Assembly: GCF_051233685.1 (NCBI RefSeq)
Contig: NZ_JBAMMY010000093.1
Coordinates: 1-5,869, forward strand
DNA from: RPRI01 sp051233685
GTDB lineage: Bacteria > Desulfobacterota > Desulfobacteria > Desulfobacterales > RPRI01
Reading direction: 5' to 3'
DNA length: 5,869 nt
The notes under the pieces are model-generated. The model ran no database searches. It was given only the letters and a program-made list of their open reading frames with translations, and was not told the origin of the DNA. Made by a program: the position numbers and the translations under genes. This document shows, in pieces, positions 1 through 5,631 of the stretch (positions within the stretch are counted from its first letter, which is position 1; each line of letters opens with the position of its first letter).

Positions 1-1234
1 TTTCAGCCGGTTCGGATAGAATGCCTATCACATCACCCATTTTGCGTATATCTGCATAAATCGAGTTAATTATGGTTTTTATTTCATCCGAATTACTGTT
101 TTCATCAAGCAGACGGTTTATATGGCGAACAGAATCGAATAGATATCCAATGCCCTTTGCAGTATTAAAGTCATCATCCATCGACTCGCAAAACTTTTCC
201 CAGTAACCTTCCGGATAGTTTATGAAATCTTTTCCCGTAATATCTGCAATTTCCTCAACACGTTGTATCGCGGAATATATTTTATCAAGCGCAGCTTCAG
301 ATTCTTCCATCGCCTTGTCGGTAAAATCTATCGGACTTCTATAGTGATTGGATAAAAGAAAGAGGCGAACTGAATCGGGATGATATGACTTAAGTATGTC
401 TTTAATCAGAAGAAAATTGCCAAGAGATTTTGACATCTTTTCATGGTTTATATTTACAAAACCATTGTGAACCCAGTATTTGGCAAACGGTTTTTCAAAA
501 GCACCTTCAGACTGGGCTATCTCATTTTCATGATGAGGGAAAATCAGATCCTTGCCACCTCCGTGAATATCAAATGTTTCACCAAGATAGGCGCTGCTCA
601 TAGCGGAACATTCGATATGCCAGCCCGGCCTTCCCCTGCCCCATGGGCTTTCCCAGTAAGGTTCTCCCGGTTTCTGAGACTTCCACAAAGCAAAATCAAA
701 GGGATTATTTTTTCTTTCATCAATCTCCACTCTGGCTCCGGCTTCCATATCCTCAAGCTTACGCCCTGAAAGTTTTCCGTAATCTTTAAATTTATCAACC
801 GAATAATATATATCTCCGTCTATTCTGTATGCTATCTCTTTTTTCAGCAATATTTCAATTAATGCTATGATCTTATCTATATGCTCGGTTGCTTTCGGCT
901 CTATAGTCGCCCTTTTAATATTCAAGGCGTCCATGTCTTCATAAAATTCCTTGATATATCGTTCAGCAACTTCATGAGATTCAATACCGAGCTGAACGGC
1001 ACGATTTATTATCTTGTCATCTACGTCGGTAAAGTTTCTGACATACGTCACCTCAAGTCCGGTTGCATTCAAATATTTTAAAATAACATCAAAAACAATA
1101 ACCGATCTTGCATGACCGATGTGGCAGGAATCATAAACGGTTGGGCCGCATACATACATTGAAACCTTGCCCGGTTGAACAGGCTCAAAGGGAACTTTTT
1201 TTCTTTCTATAGTATTATATATACGAAGGGACAT
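1..1234 (-). CDS. cysS: Cysteinyl-tRNA synthetase, 3' end cut by window edge
   Basis: Class I aminoacyl-tRNA synthetase that charges tRNA-Cys with cysteine using ATP in the cytoplasm. The frame is open from the ATG to the window edge and gives 411 residues of a family usually about 460-490 long, so only the end of the C-terminal domain is missing. Visible signatures are CGPTVYD at 29-35, the HIGH motif at 38-41 and KMSKS at 266-270. The four zinc ligands that select cysteine are all present: C29, C209 (in HIECSAMS), H234 and E238 (in FPHHENE). The DALR-type anticodon-binding helical region starts around residue 300. The start is supported by GGGAGG five to ten bases upstream. The gene follows ispF after a 45-bp gap on the same strand and is probably co-transcribed with it. 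Nothing in the visible part looks broken. Confidence 0.97.
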   Translation of the reverse strand, partial: MSLRIYNTIERKKVPFEPVQPGKVSMYVCGPTVYDSCHIGHARSVIVFDVILKYLNATGLEVTYVRNFTDVDDKIINRAVQLGIESHEVAERYIKEFYEDMDALNIKRATIEPKATEHIDKIIALIEILLKKEIAYRIDGDIYYSVDKFKDYGKLSGRKLEDMEAGARVEIDERKNNPFDFALWKSQKPGEPYWESPWGRGRPGWHIECSAMSSAYLGETFDIHGGGKDLIFPHHENEIAQSEGAFEKPFAKYWVHNGFVNINHEKMSKSLGNFLLIKDILKSYHPDSVRLFLLSNHYRSPIDFTDKAMEESEAALDKIYSAIQRVEEIADITGKDFINYPEGYWEKFCESMDDDFNTAKGIGYLFDSVRHINRLLDENSNSDEIKTIINSIYADIRKMGDVIGILSEPAE

Positions 1235-1279
1235 TTTCCTCCCGCTTTTTTTATTATTATATGGATAAAATCAAACAAA

Positions 1280-1747
1280 TCAGTCAATCAAAACAATACA
1301 CATGGCCGCAATACCTTCTCCGCTTCCGATAACTCCCAGCCCTTCAGCAGTTGTTGCTTTAACATTAACAAGTTCTTTATCAATATCTGCCGTGTGAGCG
1401 ATATTTACTTCCATTTCGGCTTTATAAGGAGATAGCTTAGGCTTTTCGGCAAAAACCGTCAAATCTATATTGCATATCCGATGGTTTTTATTTTTCAACA
1501 TACTGCAAATTTTTGCAAGAAGTTCAAGACTGCATATATCTTTATATTCAGGATCGGTATCAGGAAAATGCATGCCGATATCTCCAAGACCGGCAGCTCC
1601 CAACAGAGCATCACAAACCGCATGTACAACAACATCAGCATCCGAATGGCCTAGGAGTCCTTTTTCAAACGGAATTAATCTTCCACCAAGAATAAGCTTT
1701 CGATGGTGAGCCAGTTTATGAATATCGTAACCAATACCAGTGCGCAT
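1280..1747 (-). CDS. ispF: 2-C-methyl-D-erythritol 2,4-cyclodiphosphate synthase
   Basis: Fifth enzyme of the MEP isoprenoid pathway. It cyclises 4-diphosphocytidyl-methylerythritol 2-phosphate to MEcPP with release of CMP, and family members work as cytoplasmic homotrimers. The 155 residues match the usual 155-165. The N-terminus RTGIGYDIH carries metal ligands D8 and H10, and the third ligand H42 lies in the SDADVVVHAVCDALLGA stretch. DIGMHFPD at 56-63 is the substrate loop, and the C-terminal TTAEGLG...GSGEGIAA segment (132-148) has the conserved T132/T133 and E135. AAGGAG lies 10 nt upstream of the ATG. The cytidylyltransferase gene ispD, often adjacent, is not in the window. The neighbour downstream is cysS, a common pairing. 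A strong terminator ending the upstream gene lies 28 bp before the start. Confidence 0.97.
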   Translation of the reverse strand: MRTGIGYDIHKLAHHRKLILGGRLIPFEKGLLGHSDADVVVHAVCDALLGAAGLGDIGMHFPDTDPEYKDICSLELLAKICSMLKNKNHRICNIDLTVFAEKPKLSPYKAEMEVNIAHTADIDKELVNVKATTAEGLGVIGSGEGIAAMCIVLID

Positions 1748-1764
1748 TATAAATTAACTCCTTC

Positions 1765-1810
1765 TATTTATAAATAAAGAGGCCGGACAAAACGTATGTC
1801 CGGCCTCTTT
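1765..1810 (-). terminator. Strong Rho-independent terminator of the ompA-like gene
   Basis: A perfect 14-bp inverted repeat (1776-1789 with 1797-1810) with a 7-nt loop. Read on the minus strand, the stem ends in CTCTTT and runs into TATTTATAAATAG, a T-rich tail at 1765-1775. It sits 69 bp past the stop of the OmpA-like gene and 28 bp before ispF. The plus-strand side is followed by GAGTAC, so it acts mainly on leftward transcription. Confidence 0.88.
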
Positions 1811-1879
1811 GAGTACTATTTATCTATCGTTTTCCTTAATCTGTTATCAAATCAGGAAAGACGGCTTCCAACATTAAAT

Positions 1880-2947
1880 TTAATAAATAGGTTTAAGCTC
1901 AACTCTGCGGTTCTTTGCCATATCTTCTGCATTATCATTCGGTGCAGCCGGAACAGTAAATCCAAATCCTTTTGCCGTAAGTATTGAACGATCCACACCT
2001 TTACTTACAAAATATTCCACTACTGATTTGGCCCTGTTTTCAGAAAGCTTCCGGTTGTATTTTGCAGTTCCACGGCTATCGGTATGCCCCTGAACTTCCA
2101 GTTTCATGTCAGGGTTCTTTTTAATAACACTTACTACATTATCCAGAATCGGAAAGTATTTGGAAAGGATGTTCCATTTCGCCGTATCAAAATATACTCC
2201 TTGAAGTATCCAGCATCCTCTGCAATCAACAGTGGCACCTTTTGGAGTGTTCGGGCATTTATCAAGATCGTCATATACTCCATCACCATCGCTGTCTGTT
2301 CTGGGTGGTTCAACTGCTTTAGGTGGTTCTTCTACCGCTTTAGGTGGTTCTTCTGCCGCTTTAGGTGGTTCAACTACTTTAGGTGTTTCCTCCACTTTAG
2401 GTTTATCTTTTTCACCACCAAATAAAAAGGATACACCCACTGTGCACAATAAATTGTTTTGGGATTCATTAAACGGAAGAACATGTCTTACATCCCCACG
2501 TAATGCGATATCGTCTGTAATAAAGTATTTTAATCCGGCTCCGTAATTAAGCAAAAAATCGGTTTCCGTATTTCCTTTGCTTGGATCCAATGTAATTCCT
2601 CCGGCTCCTGCCGCAAGGTAAGGAACAAGTTTGCCGAATTTTGTTATATTATACAAAGCATCCAATTTATAAAGATAACCGGTAACTTCGGAATCTCTAA
2701 AACCTTTGCGGTCGGAATCGATATAATTTATTGATCCTTCCACACCCCAGTTTTTAGTAATACTATATCCAAGGTTTATTCCGGAAGTAATCCCGTCATC
2801 TAATTTCTGGTCTCCTTCAAAAAAATACCAGCCGATATTTGGTGTAACAGTAATTGCGCCTTGTCGCTCTCCTGCAATACTTGATGTCATAAACAAAGTT
2901 AAAAATGTAAAAACAGAAGTTACCAGTATTATAGCAATTTTTTTCAT
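1880..2947 (-). CDS. OmpA-family outer-membrane protein with TSP3 repeat
   Basis: Outer-membrane beta-barrel protein that tethers the membrane to peptidoglycan. The 355 residues divide into a Sec signal peptide at 1-25 (KK, hydrophobic core, S-I-A before the likely cleavage), an N-terminal barrel at about 27-178 ending in the strand VGVSFLFGG, a Pro/Glu/Lys linker at 180-216 built from PPKAVEE-like repeats, a thrombospondin type 3 calcium motif DSDGDGVYDD at 218-227 followed by DKCPNTPKG, and an OmpA C-terminal domain at about 250-355. The peptidoglycan-binding pair is present as D290 (GHTD) and R305 (LSENRAKSV), with the same spacing as in E. coli OmpA. Three cysteines (231, 242, 245) could form a disulfide near the linker. 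AAGGAG precedes the ATG. It appears monocistronic, with its own promoter-like sequence and terminator. It differs from classical OmpA in the TSP3 insert and resembles the OprF/OmpA-TSP3 type. Confidence 0.93.
   Translation of the reverse strand: MKKIAIILVTSVFTFLTLFMTSSIAGERQGAITVTPNIGWYFFEGDQKLDDGITSGINLGYSITKNWGVEGSINYIDSDRKGFRDSEVTGYLYKLDALYNITKFGKLVPYLAAGAGGITLDPSKGNTETDFLLNYGAGLKYFITDDIALRGDVRHVLPFNESQNNLLCTVGVSFLFGGEKDKPKVEETPKVVEPPKAAEEPPKAVEEPPKAVEPPRTDSDGDGVYDDLDKCPNTPKGATVDCRGCWILQGVYFDTAKWNILSKYFPILDNVVSVIKKNPDMKLEVQGHTDSRGTAKYNRKLSENRAKSVVEYFVSKGVDRSILTAKGFGFTVPAAPNDNAEDMAKNRRVELKPIY
2304..2399 (-). repeat. In-frame 18/21-bp tandem repeats encoding the Pro-rich linker
   Basis: Five consecutive units start with GGTGGTT or GGTGTTT on the plus strand at 2304, 2322, 2343, 2364 and 2382, with lengths 18, 21, 21, 18 and 18. 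On the coding strand they encode PPKA(V/A)EE and shorter PPK(A/V)VE units. All length differences are multiples of three, so copy changes would alter linker length without breaking the frame. Confidence 0.85.
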
Positions 2948-3033
2948 TCAATCTCTCCTTTTAAGCAAAACTATCCGATTTGGAATTTAACAACCTCAAA
3001 ACAAGTTAACATGCGAGACATTTTTCATATCCT

Positions 3034-3060
3034 ATTATAGAATTGAGTTTATGAAAGCAA
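3034..3060 (-). promoter_or_regulatory. Candidate sigma-70 promoter of the ompA-like gene
   Basis: The minus strand carries a perfect TATAAT at 3034-3039 with TTGCTT at 3055-3060, spaced 15 bp. The -10 is convincing, while the -35 matches only three of six and its spacing is short. It would give a leader of about 80 nt before the ompA-like ATG. No other good match was seen in this gap. Confidence 0.45.
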
Positions 3061-3180
3061 ACAGAATTTGATGGATTATTAAATAATTTATCAACAAGGC
3101 GGGGGCGGTTAAGCCCCCTGTATTGTATGAGGCAGAATCACTTGAATTTTTGACTAAAATACTTTTAACTTAGAAGAGAA

Positions 3181-3209
3181 AGACCAAAAAGCACTAGCCG
3201 TTTTTGTCT
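3181..3209 (-). terminator. Possible terminator after the downstream STAS-like gene
   Basis: On the minus strand AGAC-A-AAAA pairs with TTTT-G-GTCT (one mismatch) around a loop of about 11 nt, and the stem is followed by TTTCTCTTC. It begins 25 bp past the stop of the 100-residue STAS-like gene. The T tract is interrupted by C, so termination may be partial. Confidence 0.42.
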
Positions 3210-3233
3210 GTGATTCATCAGCTATTCGTGTCT

Positions 3234-3536
3234 TTACTGATATGCTACAAAAAAAGAATTGTTTTTTTCAGGGATTAATTCAGTTGCTTTATCTCCTGTA
3301 AACCAGCATGAAGCCGGACGGACATTCAGGTTGGGAATGTTTTTATGGAACACTTCGATTCCAAAATTATTGAGTTGCTTTAAACAGCTGGTATGTATAA
3401 ATATTTTATCGTTATAGCGCAACCCGTTTATAGTATTGATTAATTCGTAAGCTGAATTTCCATCGAAATCTCCGGATAATTTAAGATGAACATTTTCACT
3501 GTTTCTAAAAACCTGTATCTTAAAATTCGCTGCCAT
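3234..3536 (-). CDS. Small STAS-like domain protein (paralogue A)
   Basis: Encodes 100 residues, soluble, with no signal peptide or membrane segment. I see an alternating strand/helix pattern like a STAS domain: strand FKIQVF, strand VHLKLSGDF, the FDGNSAYELI helix start at 24-33, strand KIFIHTSCL (44-52), then a helix. The position where anti-anti-sigma STAS proteins carry a phosphorylatable Ser/Thr after an Asp is here HTSCL, so phospho-switching cannot be assumed. It is clearly paralogous to the 97-residue protein encoded at 4166-4459: both have MA-x-NF-x-I-x-V, H17, L20, FDG-x-SA-x-ELI and IFI-x-TS. An upstream in-frame ATG at 3552-3554 would add six residues, but it overlaps the GGAG Shine-Dalgarno at 3545-3548, which lies 8 nt before the chosen start. 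Function unknown; a STAS-like regulatory or partner-binding role is inference. Confidence 0.8.
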   Translation of the reverse strand: MAANFKIQVFRNSENVHLKLSGDFDGNSAYELINTINGLRYNDKIFIHTSCLKQLNNFGIEVFHKNIPNLNVRPASCWFTGDKATELIPEKNNSFFVAYQ

Positions 3537-3544
3537 TTTATATT

Positions 3545-3548
3545 CTCC
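3545..3548 (-). promoter_or_regulatory. Shine-Dalgarno that fixes the start of STAS-like A
   Basis: GGAG on the minus strand, 8 nt before the ATG at 3534-3536. It rules out the upstream in-frame ATG at 3552-3554, which has no spaced ribosome-binding site of its own. Confidence 0.75.
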
Positions 3549-3585
3549 ATTCAAAAGTATCTGTTATTTTCAGAGTTCCAACAAG

Positions 3586-3591
3586 ATTATA
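3586..3591 (-). promoter_or_regulatory. Candidate -10 box for STAS-like A
   Basis: Perfect TATAAT on the minus strand in the 76-bp gap between the 131-residue gene and STAS-like A. It would give a leader of about 45 nt. I see no convincing -35 or extended -10, so the gene may also be read from upstream. Confidence 0.35.
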
Positions 3592-3612
3592 TCTGTCATA
3601 TGAATTTTCTTT

Positions 3613-4008
3613 TCATGCAAACCCGGCTCCTTTTTCATATAATACCCAATTTTGCCTGCCCTGACGCTGATAGTGCAAATCGCTTAATGGAGCCATAAAA
3701 TGTATCCGCCAGTCATATTTCGGGTCCGCTGCAGCTATTTCTTCTGCCTGAGCCACAGTCATATATTTTCCATAACCTGTTGATGCCATTTCATCATATA
3801 CATATACACACTTACTGTTTTTAGTTAAAAGAGCACTACCGAATCCAACCGCAATTACTTCTTCCATGGGCAGAATCGCCCGATAGTAACCGCAGAAAGG
3901 ATAAATTTCGTTTCGGTCTGCAATACAAGGAAGAGGTTCATAACCTGCCTCTTCATAAAACACTGATTGACCGCTATAAAATTTTAATTCCAGATTGGCG
4001 GAACTCAT
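3613..4008 (-). CDS. Unrecognised 131-residue soluble protein
   Basis: I do not recognise this family. It has a strong AAGGAG about 8 nt before the ATG, and no signal peptide or membrane span. It looks like a compact single domain: an N-terminal strand LELKFYSG, a Gly/aromatic stretch FCGYYRAILPMEEVIAVGFG (38-57), a strand KCVYVYDE (66-73), then a helical segment TVAQAEEIAAAD (84-95) and an aromatic- and Arg-rich C-terminus with DWRIHF (99-104), YQRQG (113-117), NWVLYEKG and a terminal GFA. The well-conserved look of the C-terminal segment suggests a real, selected family. It lies between two paralogous STAS-like genes, 157 bp after one and 76 bp before the other, all on the same strand. That layout suggests a shared job, but it is inference. 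Coding status is well supported; function is not. Confidence 0.85.
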   Translation of the reverse strand: MSSANLELKFYSGQSVFYEEAGYEPLPCIADRNEIYPFCGYYRAILPMEEVIAVGFGSALLTKNSKCVYVYDEMASTGYGKYMTVAQAEEIAAADPKYDWRIHFMAPLSDLHYQRQGRQNWVLYEKGAGFA

Positions 4009-4100
4009 ATATTTACTCCTTCATGGGGCTGGTTTTGGCATTATTCCAACAAAATAATTATGCAGAACCCTGATAAATCTCATTAATGGATATAGAAAAG

Positions 4101-4125
4101 AAAAAAAATGCCGCTTTTAAAAGCG
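4101..4125 (-). terminator. Rho-independent terminator after STAS-like B
   Basis: The 14-nt palindrome CGCTTTTAAAAGCG (4112-4125) forms a 5-bp stem with a TTAA loop. On the minus strand it is followed by GCA and eight consecutive T residues (4101-4108). It lies about 40 bp beyond the stop of the 97-residue gene, so the 131-residue gene downstream probably has its own promoter or depends on read-through. Confidence 0.72.
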
Positions 4126-4165
4126 ATTAATTGATATTTATTGTCAGGTAAAATTGTTAAAAAAA

Positions 4166-4459
4166 TTAAAACCAGAATGATTCGCTTTCTTGCGGTTCCA
4201 TCATATTTCCATATTTTCCGATGAACAAAAGATCCTGAAAAGAATCATTCAAAAGGCATTCTTTCTGAAAAATATCCAGTGCCAAAGGATGAATTAAAAA
4301 AAGACTGCTTGTATTAATAAAAATATTTTTAACTTTATCACAATTATTTTTCAAAACATCAATCAGTTCTATTGCTGAAAAGCCGTCAAATTCACCTATC
4401 AGGTCAACATGAAGACTACCTTTATTTTGCTGGACAATAATTCTAAAATTTGAGGCCAT
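4166..4459 (-). CDS. Small STAS-like domain protein (paralogue B)
   Basis: Encodes 97 residues, soluble, closely similar in layout to the 100-residue protein encoded at 3234-3536. Shared features are MA-x-NF at the start, N12, H17, L20, G22, FDG-x-SA-x-ELI at 24-33, IFI-x-TS at 46-51 (one residue later than in paralogue A), a following helix with F64-x-K66, and an F-x-G strand end near 79-81. The pattern of strands and helices fits a STAS-type fold, but the usual phosphorylatable site is not in its normal context (INTSSLFLIHPLAL). The ribosome-binding site is weak (AGG, 8 nt from the ATG), and an extended -10 promoter lies just upstream. A terminator follows the gene. Its divergence from paralogue A outside the motifs suggests an old duplication with separate roles. 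Precise function unknown. Confidence 0.82.
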   Translation of the reverse strand: MASNFRIIVQQNKGSLHVDLIGEFDGFSAIELIDVLKNNCDKVKNIFINTSSLFLIHPLALDIFQKECLLNDSFQDLLFIGKYGNMMEPQESESFWF

Positions 4460-4493
4460 ATTATTAACCTGTTTTAGTGACTATGTATTAATA

Positions 4494-4502
4494 ATTATAT
4501 CA
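4494..4502 (-). promoter_or_regulatory. Extended -10 promoter for STAS-like B
   Basis: The minus strand reads TGATATAAT, a perfect extended -10 (TGn plus TATAAT). No good -35 lies 16-18 bp upstream, which is typical of extended -10 promoters. The predicted start site leaves a leader of roughly 28 nt before the ATG at 4459, so this gene is probably transcribed independently. Confidence 0.55.
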
Positions 4503-4513
4503 TGCTACGAGAT

Positions 4514-4535
4514 CATAAAAAGCAGAGTAACGGAT
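4514..4535 (-). terminator. Weak hairpin and T tract after the Cys-rich gene
   Basis: On the minus strand CAGA pairs with TCTG around a 9-nt loop and is followed by CTTTTTATG. It begins about 23 bp after the stop of the 74-residue gene. The stem is only 4 bp, so this is a weak candidate supported mainly by position and T tract. Confidence 0.3.
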
Positions 4536-4557
4536 TCTGTTTTATTGCCTTAACGGA

Positions 4558-4782
4558 TCAGAAATTCTGATAAGACAGTGAAAATGCTTCAAGCTCGGAA
4601 TAATTATTAGAGCATGATATCACATCAACCAATGTTGCTTGCAACTGGTTAATTATTTTGCAATTTTCAGAACAATCAGGGAGTTGTTTCTTGAAACGGC
4701 AATCCCTGCAAGGACTTTTTTTCACATAACCAATATCGCACTCGAGCTTTTTTATATTTGAGACCTTTATTTTATTACGCAT
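4558..4782 (-). CDS. Small Cys-rich protein, probable metal binder
   Basis: Encodes 74 residues with six cysteines at 15, 25, 28, 37, 41 and 57. The core PCRDC (24-28) and CSENC (37-41) forms a C-x2-C ... C-x3-C arrangement typical of a small zinc- or iron-sulfur-binding knuckle. It is followed by a predicted helix NQLQATLVDVI (45-55) and a polar tail. The N-terminus is Lys-rich and there is no signal peptide, so it is probably cytoplasmic. AGGA lies 8-9 nt before the ATG. It sits between hsp20 and STAS-like B on the same strand, with gaps of 152 and 98 bp, so it is not tightly coupled to either. I cannot name the family with confidence. The spacing and flavour recall short Cys-rich proteins of sulfate-reducing deltaproteobacteria (from memory, not checked). 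Metal binding is inference. Confidence 0.78.
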   Translation of the reverse strand: MRNKIKVSNIKKLECDIGYVKKSPCRDCRFKKQLPDCSENCKIINQLQATLVDVISCSNNYSELEAFSLSYQNF

Positions 4783-4878
4783 GATATAATCCTTTCCGAT
4801 TGTAAAATTTCTATTAAGAAGTAATGCGAACCTCAGGATTAACTTATTAAAACAACTTGCATTTTTTATTGTTTACGG

Positions 4879-4906
4879 AAATTAAAGTATTTCTCAAAAT
4901 GGTCAA
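4879..4906 (-). promoter_or_regulatory. Weak candidate promoter for the Cys-rich gene
   Basis: The minus strand has TTGACC at 4901-4906 and TAATTT at 4879-4884, spaced 16 bp, within the 152-bp gap after hsp20. The -35 is good and the -10 poor. It would give a leader of about 90 nt. No convincing terminator was seen after hsp20, so read-through from hsp20 is an alternative. Confidence 0.3.
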
Positions 4907-4934
4907 AAAGCTAATTGAAACCGGAATATATTAT

Positions 4935-5366
4935 CTACTCCAGTTTGACTTCGATAAGTTTGGGCTTCGATTCTTTGGTCTTTTTAATGTTAAGACTCAG
5001 CATACCGTCTTTAAATGAAGCTTTAATATTTGATTCATCAACATTATCAGGTAATGTAAAGCTTCGAATAAAATTTCCGTAGTACCGCTCGATTCTATGA
5101 TACTTTTTGCCTTTCTCTTCTTTTTCTTTTTTTCTTTCCCCTTTTATCGTCAATATTCCATTATCTATCGTAACTTTTACATCATCTTTACTGATCTCAG
5201 GAATCTCGGCCTTTATTATAAACTCAGTATCGGTTTCAGCTATATCAACCCGCGGAGCCCAATCTCCCGGAGTAATGAATTCGCCACTGGGATGACCCAA
5301 TGATTTTGTATAGCGTTCAAACATATCCTCAATTTCCCGCCAAGGATTCCATTTAGTAATCTCCAT
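4935..5366 (-). CDS. Small heat-shock protein, Hsp20 / alpha-crystallin family
   Basis: ATP-independent holdase that binds unfolding proteins as large oligomers in the cytoplasm. It has 143 residues, normal for bacterial Hsp20. The N-terminus EITKWNPWREIEDMFERY is the typical amphipathic arm, the alpha-crystallin domain covers about 36-130 with GILTIKGERK (70-79), and the family signature A-x3-(D/N)-G-x-L appears as ASFKDGMLSL (116-125). The oligomerising I-x-I/V motif is IEV at 138-140. The frame extends 12 codons further upstream to an ATG at 5400-5402, but AAGGAG at 5374-5379, 7 nt before the ATG at 5364-5366, and the start of family homology fix the start here. A heat-shock promoter was looked for and not found convincingly. 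It is the first complete gene beyond the insertion sequence. Confidence 0.95.
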   Translation of the reverse strand: MEITKWNPWREIEDMFERYTKSLGHPSGEFITPGDWAPRVDIAETDTEFIIKAEIPEISKDDVKVTIDNGILTIKGERKKEKEEKGKKYHRIERYYGNFIRSFTLPDNVDESNIKASFKDGMLSLNIKKTKESKPKLIEVKLE

Positions 5367-5373
5367 TATGAAT

Positions 5374-5379
5374 CTCCTT
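5374..5379 (-). promoter_or_regulatory. Shine-Dalgarno that fixes the hsp20 start
   Basis: AAGGAG on the minus strand, 7 nt before the ATG at 5364-5366. It lies downstream of the earlier in-frame ATG at 5400-5402 and so excludes it as the main start. Confidence 0.8.
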
Positions 5380-5427
5380 TTTTTTATATGATTAATATTC
5401 ATTTATGCCGGATGTGATGTGATTTTT

Positions 5428-5455
5428 AATTTACTAAAATTATCAGCTTTGTAAA
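5428..5455 (-). promoter_or_regulatory. Candidate promoter of hsp20
   Basis: The minus strand has TTTACA at 5450-5455 and TAAATT at 5428-5433, spaced 16 bp, giving a leader of about 55 nt. Overlapping the -35 is CCCTATTTA (5452-5460), close to the -10 of sigma-32 promoters (CCCCATTTA), but no matching CTTGAA element lies at the right distance upstream. Housekeeping control is the better reading; heat-shock control is possible. Confidence 0.35.
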
Positions 5456-5531
5456 TAGGGAGAAAGGTTCATTTTACTTAGGGAATTATCCCATTTTCAG
5501 GAATTGATAGCTAAAAAAAATATAGACCCGT

Positions 5532-5555
5532 AAAAAGTCCGGCAACAGGCCCGGA
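5532..5555 (-). terminator. Candidate terminator hairpin next to the insertion sequence
   Basis: On the minus strand TCCGG pairs with CCGGA (5551-5555 with 5538-5542; one further pair is possible with a bulged G) and is followed directly by CTTTTT. The orientation serves leftward transcripts arriving from the insertion-sequence side. It overlaps the possible gene remnant, so at most one of the two readings is likely to be the main one. Confidence 0.4.
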
Positions 5556-5603
5556 AGGAATAATCTCAGTACTTTTATTTACTGCGGCCATCGGTTTAAA
5601 AAA

Positions 5604-5631
5604 TTGACATGCAGGCTGATAAATGTAATAT
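5604..5631 (+). promoter_or_regulatory. Plus-strand promoter-like sequence facing the insertion sequence
   Basis: A perfect TTGACA (5604-5609) and TAATAT (5626-5631) are spaced 16 bp. It starts transcription about 30 bp before the likely left end of the insertion sequence and points into it, so it could drive the transposase gene. AGGAG at 5640-5644 follows, but no sensible start codon goes with it before the element. Confidence 0.5.

Noticed and set aside
443..1435. Plus-strand and opposite-frame open frames over the cysS and ispF regions
   Set aside because: They are shadows of two genes with complete catalytic motifs, and they lack ribosome-binding sites or protein-like features.
2304..2399. 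Repeat array as a possible CRISPR
   Set aside because: Units are directly adjacent with no spacers and lie inside a coding linker.
2084..2546. Plus-strand frames rich in Phe/Arg or Gly/Ser repeats
   Set aside because: Antisense shadow of the OmpA linker repeats; the repetitive translation is a by-product of the 18/21-bp units.
3101..3118. GGGGGC / GCCCCC hairpin as a terminator
   Set aside because: The 6-bp GC-rich stem has no T tract on either strand; it may be a minor structure only.
3160..3216. Minus-strand frame of 17 codons after STAS-like A
   Set aside because: Too short, no ribosome-binding site, and it overlaps the probable terminator.
5097..5303. Plus-strand Phe/Ser-rich frames opposite hsp20
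   Set aside because: Antisense of the Lys/Glu-rich loop of Hsp20; no start signals.
5476..5501. Sigma-32 promoter CCTGAAA ... CCCTAAGT upstream of hsp20
   Set aside because: The spacer is about 11 bp and the -10 is a poor match, so both spacing and sequence fall short.
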